From JANWHZ01 sp964527385 (lineage in GTDB: Bacteria; Patescibacteriota; Saccharimonadia; Saccharimonadales; UBA4665), in contig CAZGPZ010000032.1 in the NCBI GenBank assembly GCA_964527385.1, positions 1 through 12,027 on the forward strand: DNA of 12,027 nt, given 5' to 3'. The notes beneath the pieces were generated by a model that worked only from the letters and a program-made list of their open reading frames with translations, did not search any database and was not told the origin of the DNA. Both the position numbers and the translations under genes were made by a program. Positions 1-6,446 of this stretch are shown piece by piece (position 1 is the first letter of the stretch; each line of letters opens with the position of its first letter).

Positions 1-721
1 AAACCTGCCACTCCCCAGGACCAGTTACAGTAGTCGGATCAATAGTGCGTTTCCACATGAGGGCCAGAGCCTGTTCCCCCGTTACGGGGTGTATGGACGT
101 ATAGTGTACGACGCATGCATTGGGAAGTGTCTGATCGGTATTGATTGACAGCATCTCTGCTTCGGTCAGATGTTCGATGGCCATCTGCGCCATCCATATC
201 CAATCGCGATGCCCGACCGCAATAGCCGTCTGTAGCCCTTCAGTATTGGCCATGAACTGCGTTACTTTCGCCAGGACATGCGGTATCAGTGACTCTCCTC
301 CAGGCGGCGTCCAGTGCAGAATGTCACGTTTCATGTGCTCATAACTAGCAGGGTATTGTGATTGATGCTGCGTTGGGCGCAAGCCGCGTATCAGCCCGCG
401 ATCCCGCTCGTCAAGACTGCCATCCTCCACTTCCTGCCAGATGGCATTGGGCACATCAAGCGCGATGGCCGTTTGTTCGCTTCGGCGTGCCCTGGAAACG
501 TAACAACCATCAAATGCCGCTAAGCCATATGCAGCAACAATATGCTCCTGAATCCATAAGCCCGCTCGGTGGCTTTGCTCTACTCCCGTGACTGTAATTT
601 CTTCCAGCTCGCGAACCTTGGTAGCCGAAACAAACTGGCCACGTCTCCAAGCCGCGCGGCGGACATCACCCTCATCTTCCCCGTGCCGAACCAATATTAA
701 ATGCTGAATTCTTTCGCCCAT
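1..721 (-). CDS. Histidine phosphatase family protein (partial, C-terminus beyond the left edge)
   Basis: Reading the minus strand from the ATG at 721-719 gives an open frame of 240 codons that leaves the window without a stop. The protein has the signature of the histidine phosphatase (phosphoglycerate mutase-like) superfamily. The N-terminal LVRHGE (residues 10-15) holds the phospho-accepting His13. SRARRSEQTA (76-85) corresponds to the arginine and SEQTA region, PPGGES (139-144) is the usual G-E-S loop, and AVGHRD (168-173) carries the second catalytic histidine, His171. Members remove phosphate from sugars, nucleotides or proteins; the substrate cannot be read from the sequence. An AAGGA at 725-729, only 3 nt before the ATG, is a tight ribosome binding site. 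The P-loop kinase gene ends 60 nt upstream on the same strand and no promoter is obvious between them, so co-transcription is likely. The start is supported because an upstream ATG in the same region (776-774) reaches a stop after 13 codons. Confidence 0.9.
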   Translation of the reverse strand, partial: MGERIQHLILVRHGEDEGDVRRAAWRRGQFVSATKVRELEEITVTGVEQSHRAGLWIQEHIVAAYGLAAFDGCYVSRARRSEQTAIALDVPNAIWQEVEDGSLDERDRGLIRGLRPTQHQSQYPASYEHMKRDILHWTPPGGESLIPHVLAKVTQFMANTEGLQTAIAVGHRDWIWMAQMAIEHLTEAEMLSINTDQTLPNACVVHYTSIHPVTGEQALALMWKRTIDPTTVTGPGEWQV

Positions 722-781
722 ACGTCCTTTGGCCTACGAGGCCGAACTTACCGTTATTTGTACTGGCTTGGCCATCGATGC

Positions 782-1402
782 TCAGTCAGGCATGTGTATT
801 GTATTCCCTATAATCCCAGCAATCTCATCGACTACCCTTTCCGGCGGCAACGAAGCATCAACAATATAGTCAGCTCGTTCGCGCTGGGGCGCAACGACCC
901 TGCGGTGCCCGGGTATTAGCATACCATTGATATATTCCTCACTATCCCAAGGGTTATCAACGTTTGCACGCCCCCTTCTCCGCCTGATGATTTCCTCTTC
1001 TGAAAGCTCGAGATAAATCTTCGTATCGTACAAGCCGTTTATTTTTGGATGGTGCAAGGCAAGGAAGCCAATGACCAGGACGACTGGCCGTGGCTCTATG
1101 CGCCTTTGGTCTATGCCTGCTTGCTTGCTTTCACGGGATTTCGCAATAATTGTTACGGCGCGGCCTATCTTTAGGTCGCGAACATGGCTGATAAAGTCAT
1201 TCCAACGATACAAATTGGGGTCTTCCCAGTCTGTGATTACGCTATCGCCCAATGCTTCGCGCCCTACGAACATGTCGTCGAATGGGAAAATGGCAAAGAC
1301 GCCGCCAAATTTTTCAGATAATCCACGCTCTAGCGTGGTTTTGCCCGTACAGCTCCCGCCAGTAATGCCTACCAACTTCGTACCCGAGGGTAAACTTGCC
1401 AT
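782..1402 (-). CDS. P-loop nucleoside kinase-like protein (NRK/uridine kinase family)
   Basis: A 206-residue P-loop protein. Walker A is GGSCTGKT (residues 15-22). FDD (41-43) sits where nicotinamide riboside and uridine kinases place their substrate-binding aspartates. IGFLAL (111-116), a run of arginines at 140-145 (lid region) and a GHRR at 165-168 follow the order seen in nicotinamide-riboside-kinase-type proteins. The family phosphorylates the 5'-hydroxyl of ribonucleosides with ATP in the cytoplasm. One feature is odd: the family usually has Glu-Gly before Phe-Leu (the catalytic Glu98 of human NRK1, from memory), and here that residue is Ile111, so activity is in doubt. A TATAGT hexamer ends 7 nt before the ATG and there is no Shine-Dalgarno site, which suggests a leaderless transcript. 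The histidine phosphatase follows 60 nt downstream, and the pair could act together on a nucleoside or its phosphate (inference). The fold is confident; the substrate is unknown. Confidence 0.85.
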   Translation of the reverse strand: MASLPSGTKLVGITGGSCTGKTTLERGLSEKFGGVFAIFPFDDMFVGREALGDSVITDWEDPNLYRWNDFISHVRDLKIGRAVTIIAKSRESKQAGIDQRRIEPRPVVLVIGFLALHHPKINGLYDTKIYLELSEEEIIRRRRGRANVDNPWDSEEYINGMLIPGHRRVVAPQRERADYIVDASLPPERVVDEIAGIIGNTIHMPD

Positions 1403-1409
1403 ACATACT

Positions 1410-1415
1410 ACTATA
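1410..1415 (-). promoter_or_regulatory. Candidate -10 element for a leaderless kinase mRNA
   Basis: TATAGT on the minus strand is followed by 7 nt and then the kinase ATG (1402). The expected transcription start therefore falls at or within a base of the start codon. No clear -35 box and no Shine-Dalgarno sequence are seen. Confidence 0.5.
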
Positions 1416-1471
1416 GCGATGCTACGCCAAAATTGAAGAGCGGCGACCCAACTTGGCCAATGTCATGCCGC

Positions 1472-1502
1472 AAAAAAGACCGATCCTTGGAAACTTCATC
1501 GG
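1472..1502 (-). terminator. Probable intrinsic terminator after the ATP-grasp gene
   Basis: On the minus strand CCGAT (1502-1498) can pair with ATCGG (1484-1480). Two bases (TC) and then six Ts (1477-1472) follow. The stem is only 5 bp with a 13-nt loop, so this is a moderate call. Its position, between the stop of the ATP-grasp gene and the separate kinase promoter, fits termination. Confidence 0.45.
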
Positions 1503-1566
1503 AAGCCGTTTGCAGGTGATAACAAGAGCTCCGGACTTGTATTTGGCTCGCTTGGCGCCGAGCACA

Positions 1567-2622
1567 TTATAAGGCGGGGCGCATAACAGCGCCTGGGGTC
1601 ATGATGGCACGCTTCATCATAGGCGTGCCTGCCATTGAATGCCTACGGTTCATGCCGAGCCCGACGATATTTAACATCATCGCCTCGTAATCCATGCCCT
1701 CGTTGATTACGCAAGCTTTCGGGAAAGACCCGTAACCGCTAATTAAACTTGGAATAAGGTTAGCCTCCAAAAAGTGCGGCACGCCTGCACTATCCAAGCG
1801 GATGTCTATACGTCCATAATCCCTTGCCCCGAGCGCCGTATAGGCATTCATAGCAAGAGTAATGACACACGATTTAAGATCGGGGTCCGTCACTTCTGAT
1901 ACTACTTCTGCATTCGCCGACTTCGTGTCGCCAGCCAGCAGGCTTACCCCTCGTTCGTCGGTTTCCGCGCGTAACTCTATGGGCATTATCAAATGGCCAG
2001 GCTGGTTATTGCGTTTTAAAATCGCGACACTAAACTCCCGGCCTGGCAAATATTCTTCAATCAATGAATCGGAATGATATCCATCCGTGATGGATTGGAC
2101 TTTTGCGCATAATTGGCGAAACGTATAAGCGATGGAGCGTCGGTCGACCCCCAGCCCGCCTCCACGGTTCGTGGGTTTGATAAAGACTGGGTAACGAAGT
2201 TTTATCATTTCGTGGTTTAGCGGTTGGTTTTGCTTGGCGACGTAAAAAGGCGATGTCCTAAGGCCGGCAGTGAGCATTCTTTGTTTGGCCAAGGGTTTGT
2301 CGAGTTCAAGCCGGTGGGCGGCCTTTGGCGAGCCTGTATGGGCAATGCCATTCCTGTCAAGGTATTCAGCCACCCATATTTTTTTGGTGTTATGTACATC
2401 CGACGTTGGGCTGAGGGGGATGAATTTCATACCAAGCACGACAAGATCAGGGCGCCTGCTCACCAAAAGCCCAAGGTCGGCAAAGTTGTTCACGATCGTA
2501 ATACGTACGTGAGCATAATGTTGCGCAAGCACGGATTTGATGGCCTGGCGCGAGCGTAGGCTCATAGAGCCAAGCCCCGGTTGTGTTGAGGCAACTATCT
2601 CAATTGATTGGTTGATTTTCAT
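1567..2622 (-). CDS. ATP-grasp enzyme related to D-alanine-D-alanine ligase
   Basis: A 351-residue protein, close to the usual length of D-Ala-D-Ala ligases. Residues 1-120 form the N-terminal region. PVFIKPTN (145-152) carries the ATP-binding lysine (Lys149), and a Gly-rich loop follows (RGGGLGV, 153-159). LIEEYLPGREFSV (187-199) matches the IEEY-I-GRE hinge of the family. RIDIR (271-275) and the E-x-N pair Glu286/Asn288 match the metal-binding site. These enzymes join a carboxylate to an amine through an acyl-phosphate; Ddl itself makes the D-Ala-D-Ala dipeptide for peptidoglycan. The C-terminal substrate loop, LIPSLISGYGSFPK (289-302), differs from the usual LPGMT...SL-P of Ddl, so the substrate may not be D-Ala-D-Ala. 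No Shine-Dalgarno site and no TANNNT at the leaderless distance is seen before the ATG. An upstream out-of-phase ATG stops at once, so 2622 is the best start. A short terminator-like hairpin lies downstream. Confidence 0.85.
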   Translation of the reverse strand: MKINQSIEIVASTQPGLGSMSLRSRQAIKSVLAQHYAHVRITIVNNFADLGLLVSRRPDLVVLGMKFIPLSPTSDVHNTKKIWVAEYLDRNGIAHTGSPKAAHRLELDKPLAKQRMLTAGLRTSPFYVAKQNQPLNHEMIKLRYPVFIKPTNRGGGLGVDRRSIAYTFRQLCAKVQSITDGYHSDSLIEEYLPGREFSVAILKRNNQPGHLIMPIELRAETDERGVSLLAGDTKSANAEVVSEVTDPDLKSCVITLAMNAYTALGARDYGRIDIRLDSAGVPHFLEANLIPSLISGYGSFPKACVINEGMDYEAMMLNIVGLGMNRRHSMAGTPMMKRAIMTPGAVMRPAL

Positions 2623-3253
2623 AAGCTATGTATCCATGGAAAGCAGCTGGTGCTAGCCACTACTTAAAATTTATTTCCGGCCGGCTTGCTGCCGGAATGT
2701 GCCAGGCTTGGCATGCCGGTATTCTTGTGGCGGTCTTGGCTGGCTACTACCGCGCCGACTGCCATTTTGCCATTTGGCTCTTGTATAGGGTTTCAGGATT
2801 CTTGGCTATGGGCTGGAACACGGCTGGGACATTTCGGCTGGCCGTGTCACGGCTTTTAGCTACAGGCCGCGCCAATTACTCTTGCATATACCGCAAAGAA
2901 TACGTCTCATTCTTTGTTTGTAGCGCTGTGGGCAAGCTGCTTGCGTGCAACTTCGTTGGTACTCAAACCCCTTCTCTTAGCCAATATATGCTCACGCTTA
3001 TTACGTTCTAGCCGTGACGTTATTAAGCCTACAGGGTTAATGTATAACGGGAAGATGGTAGTAACCACTTGCTATGTTTATAGTACCATATCTCTATAAA
3101 AATTCATATAATGCATGTTTTTATGCACTAATACCCAAAGCTTCAACGTTGGCATCGAGACAAAGATAAAGCATACCCGCCAGCCCTTACGCCACAATCT
3201 TGCCGCCGAGAAGCGGTTGGGTTCAATCCAGCAAAAGAAAAGTAGCACTCGGC
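2623..3253. other. Long stretch without a confident gene
   Basis: About 630 bases between the ATP-grasp start and the OmdA-like stop hold no gene I can recognise. The part at 2675-2860 is rich in short inverted repeats: CCGGC-TTGCT-GCCGG at 2681-2695, TGCCA-GGCT-TGGCA near 2700-2713, and GCCG-TGTCA-CGGC near 2840-2852 followed by TTTT. The GGCT/AGCC motif recurs often. The part at 3069-3180 is AT-rich. One minus-strand ORF of 53 codons (2907-3068) looks somewhat protein-like. A plus-strand frame of 127 codons was rejected because it has almost no acidic residues. The stretch could be decayed coding sequence, an untranslated leader or a structured RNA. Confidence 0.4.
2907..3068 (-). CDS. Possible small protein, 53 codons, GTG start
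   Basis: The minus strand reads openly from a GTG at 3068 to TGA at 2907. The protein has a short hydrophobic start (TIFPLYINPVGLI, residues 4-16), then a charged helical stretch with REHILAKRRGLSTNEVARKQL at about residues 24-44. Spacing of Leu and Ala with Arg, Lys and Glu is more like a real protein than the other frames here. A TATAAA hexamer ends 8 nt before the GTG, near the spacing seen for the other apparently leaderless genes; there is no Shine-Dalgarno site. I do not recognise a family. It may be a genuine small protein, the remnant of a longer gene, or chance. Confidence 0.25.
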   Translation of the reverse strand: MVTTIFPLYINPVGLITSRLERNKREHILAKRRGLSTNEVARKQLAHSATNKE

Positions 3254-3574
3254 TTAGGACGGCTTTTTAAGCCGTTTGCTGAGTGCCCACTGCACCGAAG
3301 GGCTGATCGCTTTGTCCGCCCGGTGGATACAGCCTACCCAGCAGCATGGCCGCCGCATGCCTTCTTTGAGCTCGGAAACCACGCGCGCAACGTGCTCGTC
3401 CCTGGTCTTTTGTTGCTTTACGGTAATCGTCCAGCAAATCCATTCATTGCGGGCAAGCGGCGTAATATCTTGCCAGGCAGCCAATGCCTTTGCGTCGGAG
3501 GCGAGGGCCTTCCGCAAATCCGCTGGCAACTCATGGGCGACACCGCCGGGTAGACGAGTTTTCGTTGTGTCCAT
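3254..3574 (-). CDS. YdeI/OmdA-family protein (bacteriocin-protection type)
   Basis: A 106-residue protein. Residues 15-73 follow the pattern of the OmdA domain (YdeI or OmpD-associated): a LP-DL-KAL start, then ALAAWQDITPLARNEW (30-45), then a W-I..KQ-KTR-EH-ARVV stretch (49-66) and a short helix ending in a Lys/Gly turn. The family is widespread and poorly understood; some members have been linked to bacteriocin or peptide resistance, but biochemical function is unsettled. After residue 74 the tail is unusually rich in Cys and Trp (CCWVGCIH, 77-84), which I cannot match to the family. A TAGTAT hexamer ends 6 nt before the ATG and no Shine-Dalgarno site is present, so translation from a leaderless mRNA is likely. 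The last codons overlap a perfect 7-bp hairpin with a 3-nt loop (3259-3275) of unknown role. It is transcribed divergently from the GH3 gene across 115 bases. Confidence 0.75.
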   Translation of the reverse strand: MDTTKTRLPGGVAHELPADLRKALASDAKALAAWQDITPLARNEWICWTITVKQQKTRDEHVARVVSELKEGMRRPCCWVGCIHRADKAISPSVQWALSKRLKKPS

Positions 3575-3580
3575 ACATCC

Positions 3581-3586
3581 ATACTA
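3581..3586 (-). promoter_or_regulatory. Candidate -10 element for a leaderless OmdA-like mRNA
   Basis: TAGTAT on the minus strand lies 6 nt before the ATG at 3574, which puts the expected transcription start on the A of the start codon. No convincing -35 box is seen. Confidence 0.5.
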
Positions 3587-3676
3587 ATACAAATACCCTG
3601 TGCTGGCACGCATTCGGCTTGTGCGTGGTACTCAGCGGTACAAACGTACTTTGCGTAAATTTGCTTCGTGCTGGCT

Positions 3677-3682
3677 TACAAT
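3677..3682 (+). promoter_or_regulatory. Candidate -10 element for a leaderless GH3 mRNA
   Basis: TACAAT, one base from the TATAAT consensus, lies 7 nt before the ATG at 3690. This spacing is one reason for choosing 3690 over the longer open frame from 3600. No strong -35 box is seen at 16-18 nt. Confidence 0.55.
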
Positions 3683-3689
3683 AAACAAT

Positions 3690-4883
3690 ATGGAAATTCA
3701 TCCCGGGCATCGTGGACAAGCGGCCATGTTGGGATTGTCGGTAGTTGCCTACCTCGCTTGCTTGCTTGGAAGCCCTTGGTTGTTCGGGCTAGCATATAAT
3801 GTTGCGCCGTACTATCCTCGCGTATCATCCTACGTCGCCCTCTACAAACTGCCGGCAAAGCTGGCATGCACGCTTCATTTATCGAACCAGTTCCTCGCCG
3901 GGCAGGTGCTTATGATTGGCGTCCACGCGGCTGATTTGCAGCCGGAAGCTGCCCTGTTCAAGCACTATGATGTCGGCGGCGCGGTTATCATGGATTCGCC
4001 AGCCAACCCATACGATGGAAGCATCGGCTTGTTCAAGCAAGCAGGCGCAAGCCGTGGCGTGCCGTTGCTACTGGCGACGGACGAGGAAGGCGGGAACGTG
4101 CAGCGCTTCACGAGCCTGGGCATACTGCCATCCGCGCAGGCAGCGGCGCGCACGCTGGACACAGCCCAAGCCCAAGCGCTCGTCACGCAGCACGGCCAGG
4201 AATTGCGCCATATCGGGATCGACATCGTGTTCGGCCCACTCGCCGATGTTGCGCCCCTAAGCGGCGACAGTCCTCTCGGTGACCGGATTTTCTCAAGCGA
4301 CCCGGTAGTTGCCAACGCGTACGACCTGGCTTATGTGCATGGCTGGGAGGCCGCTGGCATCCTGCCAACGCTCAAGCATTTTCCGGGGCTGGGTTCGGCA
4401 ACTGCCAACACGGACTACGCACCTGCTACCACGCCGCCGCTGAGCCAACTCAAACTGCGCGATTTCATCCCATACAGCCCCGCCATGGCGGCGACCGGCA
4501 CCGCTGTTATGGTTGGAAACCAAGTTGTGCCTGGTTGGTCAGGCGGGCCAGCCAGCCTAAGCAAAACGGTTGATACGTACCTGCGCCAAACGCTCGGCTT
4601 TGGTACCAACCTGGTCGTAACCGATTCGCTGACGGCGCACGCCATCACAAGCATTGCGAGCGAGACGGGCGCTGCAGTGCGCGCGATCGCTGCGGGCAAT
4701 GACATCCTCGTGTATGTGTTGCAAGACACCAGCGAACAGCCAAACTCCGCTTTGGTCTCCCAGCTTTCCGCGGCAATTAATGCTGGGCTCGCAACGGGAC
4801 ATATCTCAAAAATGCAGCTTGCCACCGCGGTTAGTGCCAAGCTTGCCGCCCAACATATCGACCCATGCACGCTCGTGCGCTGA
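3690..4883 (+). CDS. Membrane-anchored glycoside hydrolase family 3 protein (NagZ-like)
   Basis: A 397-residue protein. Residues 13-34 form an uncleaved-looking hydrophobic anchor, and the catalytic domain follows outside the membrane. The GH3 N-terminal barrel is recognised from ATDEEGGNVQRF (129-140), GIDIVFGPLADVAP (176-189), LGDRIFSSDP (196-205), LKHFPGLG (228-235) and VVTDSL (309-314). Asp312 is the likely nucleophile. The single-domain size matches bacterial beta-N-acetylhexosaminidases such as NagZ, which cut GlcNAc from peptidoglycan fragments. NagZ usually has KHFPGHG followed by D-S-H, whose histidine acts as acid/base. Here the text is KHFPGLG...NTDY, so that histidine is missing; I recall actinobacterial GH3 proteins with a similar PGLG...NTD form. 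The open frame extends back to 3600, but those 30 codons lack a start signal, whereas ATG 3690 has a -10 at leaderless distance. The lipase gene follows 112 bp later on its own promoter. Confidence 0.85.
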   Translation: MEIHPGHRGQAAMLGLSVVAYLACLLGSPWLFGLAYNVAPYYPRVSSYVALYKLPAKLACTLHLSNQFLAGQVLMIGVHAADLQPEAALFKHYDVGGAVIMDSPANPYDGSIGLFKQAGASRGVPLLLATDEEGGNVQRFTSLGILPSAQAAARTLDTAQAQALVTQHGQELRHIGIDIVFGPLADVAPLSGDSPLGDRIFSSDPVVANAYDLAYVHGWEAAGILPTLKHFPGLGSATANTDYAPATTPPLSQLKLRDFIPYSPAMAATGTAVMVGNQVVPGWSGGPASLSKTVDTYLRQTLGFGTNLVVTDSLTAHAITSIASETGAAVRAIAAGNDILVYVLQDTSEQPNSALVSQLSAAINAGLATGHISKMQLATAVSAKLAAQHIDPCTLVR

Positions 4884-4930
4884 AGAACCTGAACGTTACA
4901 TGACAAATTGATAGCAACGCGGAAAACCAA

Positions 4931-4961
4931 TTGACATCGCCTCCTTGTACCGGGCTATACT
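4931..4961 (+). promoter_or_regulatory. Sigma70-type promoter for the lipase gene
   Basis: A perfect TTGACA (4931-4936) and a TATACT (4956-4961) are separated by 19 bp, slightly longer than ideal. The predicted transcript starts near 4968 and gives a leader of about 28 nt that contains the Shine-Dalgarno site GGGAGG at 4983-4988. It is the best -35 box in the window. Confidence 0.65.
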
Positions 4962-4995
4962 GCAGGTGTCATATAACGTAATGGGAGGGAAACGT

Positions 4996-6183
4996 ATGCA
5001 CACATACAAACATGCCGGCCGGTACCTTGGCCGGGTCGCGCGAAGCATTGTTACGAGCACGGTGCTCATATTAGGGATAAGCAACATCTTGCCCGTGGTA
5101 GCCACGGCGCATGCCGATGACGCCATGAGTGCGGCACTGAGCCAACCAGTTGGCACAGTCGTCCAGCAGTCAACGATGACGCTGCCATCCCAGCTGCAAT
5201 CGCTTGCAACAGGCGTCCGCGCCCTGTACGTATCGACCGATCTCAATGGGAACAAAATCATCGTTTCCGGCGCATTCATAACACCAAACGTGCGTCCAGT
5301 ACACCCGAACGTAGTGGCGTGGGCGCACCCCACGACCGGTGTGGGCGATAATTGCGCGCCTTCGCTAAACCTCAGTGTATTTTGGCCTGACGCGGCAGAC
5401 CAAGTTGCTGCTTACTTGCAGCAAGGCTGGACCGTTGCAGCAACCGATTACCAAGGGCTGAGCACTGACGGCACCCACCAATACCTTATCGGCAGTACAG
5501 AAGCACGATCGGTCATCGATTCTGTGCGCGCAGCACGCAACCTTGACCACAGCCTAACTGCCAATTGGGTTGCTTCCGGGCAATCGCAAGGTGGCCAAGC
5601 GTCACTGTTCGCCGGCGAGCTTTCAAGTACGTATGGCGGAGGGCTTAACCTGGCGGGCGTGGTATCGCTGTCACCAGCGTCTCATGAGGAGCAACTCGTC
5701 CCGGCAATCTTGACCTCGCAAGGCAAAGGCTACCTTGTTATGGCATTGGTCGGACTTGCCGCGGCCGACCCGAGTGTCAGCGTGAACACGATATTGGCAC
5801 AGCCAGCTATCGATTTACTGCCCGTCCTTGACAGTGGTTGTTTCAATGAAATATTCAGTGCCTACCACAACTTGACTCCATCGCAAACAGTTGTGGGCGG
5901 GACTGTTCCAGCAGCAATCGTGAACGAGCTGGCACAGCTGGGTGATCCGGGCCAGCAGGCGCCGAACGCACCGGTTCTGCTCGTGCAGGGCACGGCCGAC
6001 ACCACGGTTCCAAAATCACTGACTGCCGACCAGCAGCGCATTGAATGTTCGTACGGTGGTGCCGTCGATATGGAGCTCTTCCCCGGTGCTACTCACGACA
6101 ATATCTCGACAGTCTCGACTGGGTTAGTTAGCAGCTATATCAATGATCGGTTTAACGGCGTTACGCCACCGAGCAACTGCTAA
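4996..6183 (+). CDS. Secreted alpha/beta hydrolase, secretory lipase type
   Basis: A 395-residue exported protein. Residues 1-40 are a Sec signal peptide: basic N-region with Lys and Arg, hydrophobic core at about 18-33, and an Ala-His-Ala cleavage site before Asp41. The mature part is an alpha/beta hydrolase. The nucleophile elbow is ASGQSQGG (193-200) with Ser197, the acid is Asp335 in GTADTTVP (332-339), and the histidine is His367 in FPGATHDN (362-369). Overall order, VAWAHPTTGVG (107-117), and the late GTADTTVP match the secretory lipase family (LIP type) found in actinobacteria and fungi, which hydrolyse acyl esters outside the cell. Cysteines at 120, 282, 351 and 395 could form disulfides. 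The start at 4996 is chosen over 4945 because of the GGGAGG site 7 nt upstream and because 4945 lies inside the promoter. A strong terminator follows. Ester substrate unknown. Confidence 0.88.
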   Translation: MHTYKHAGRYLGRVARSIVTSTVLILGISNILPVVATAHADDAMSAALSQPVGTVVQQSTMTLPSQLQSLATGVRALYVSTDLNGNKIIVSGAFITPNVRPVHPNVVAWAHPTTGVGDNCAPSLNLSVFWPDAADQVAAYLQQGWTVAATDYQGLSTDGTHQYLIGSTEARSVIDSVRAARNLDHSLTANWVASGQSQGGQASLFAGELSSTYGGGLNLAGVVSLSPASHEEQLVPAILTSQGKGYLVMALVGLAAADPSVSVNTILAQPAIDLLPVLDSGCFNEIFSAYHNLTPSQTVVGGTVPAAIVNELAQLGDPGQQAPNAPVLLVQGTADTTVPKSLTADQQRIECSYGGAVDMELFPGATHDNISTVSTGLVSSYINDRFNGVTPPSNC

Positions 6184-6208
6184 GCCAAAACAAATAAAAT
6201 TTACGGAG

Positions 6209-6245
6209 CGTGAGCACCAATTTATACTGGTGCTCACGTTTTTTT
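6209..6245 (+). terminator. Strong intrinsic terminator after the lipase gene
   Basis: An 11-bp perfect stem, CGTGAGCACCA (6209-6219) with TGGTGCTCACG (6228-6238), has an 8-nt loop and is followed by seven Ts (6239-6245). It lies 26 nt after the lipase stop. Confidence 0.93.
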
Positions 6246-6281
6246 CATCGGTAATATTGTAGTTTTATTTGCTACGACGAC

Positions 6282-6310
6282 TTGACGATAATCCGTTAGT
6301 CTAGTAGCCT
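6282..6310 (+). promoter_or_regulatory. Weak candidate promoter upstream of the structured leader
   Basis: TTGACG (6282-6287) is spaced 17 bp from TAGCCT (6305-6310). The -35 is good and the -10 keeps only the three most conserved bases. If used, transcription would begin near 6317, giving a leader of about 130 nt before the 61-codon ORF, or a short RNA that ends at the hairpin at 6405-6427. Confidence 0.35.
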
Positions 6311-6441
6311 AGGATGCATGTCGTCAAACTACCACGTTGAAACGATTATTGTACTCGTCCTCCACCAGCCCTAGGCGGAAGAGTATTCGTGTTACCAAAA
6401 CCTTTCCGCCGAATCAGGCGGATTTTTAATTTTATAAGGAG
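6307..6441 (+). promoter_or_regulatory. Leader with terminator/antiterminator-like alternative hairpins
   Basis: Three pairings compete here. TCCGCC (6405-6410) pairs with GGCGGA (6417-6422) and is followed by TTTTT (6423-6427), an intrinsic-terminator shape. The same left arm, extended as TTCCGCC (6404-6410), can pair instead with an upstream GGCGGAA (6374-6380). That upstream arm overlaps CCTAGGC (6370-6376), which can pair with GCCTAGG (6307-6313) and so close a 56-nt domain. The Shine-Dalgarno AAGGAG (6436-6441) and an ATG (6447) follow directly. This is the geometry of a transcriptional riboswitch or attenuator. I do not recognise a known aptamer class, and the simple alternative is a small RNA that ends at 6427. 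Confidence 0.45.
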
Positions 6442-6446
6442 AAAAT

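Noticed and set aside
2628..3011. 127-codon plus-strand ORF divergent from the ATP-grasp gene
   Set aside because: Only one Asp and one Glu in 127 residues, many Cys, Trp and Tyr, no Shine-Dalgarno or -10 at leaderless distance, and it overlaps hairpin-rich DNA. It looks like a chance frame, although a small membrane protein is not excluded.
3214..3231. T-arm-like GGGTTCAATCC
   Set aside because: The stem fails at the second pair and no anticodon arm or acceptor stem lies upstream.
3600..3689. N-terminal extension of the GH3 frame from 3600
   Set aside because: The 30 extra codons have no start signal, would push the membrane anchor inward, and contain the -10 element for ATG 3690.
4415..4930. 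171-codon minus-strand ORF over the GH3 gene
   Set aside because: Overlaps conserved GH3 coding sequence and starts inside the intergenic region without a ribosome binding site.
6297..6316. Sequence resembling a tRNA-Glu D-arm (TAGTCTAGTAGCCTAGGA)
   Set aside because: No T-arm, no anticodon stem and no acceptor pairing within tRNA length could be found; part of the match comes from the CCTAGG palindrome.
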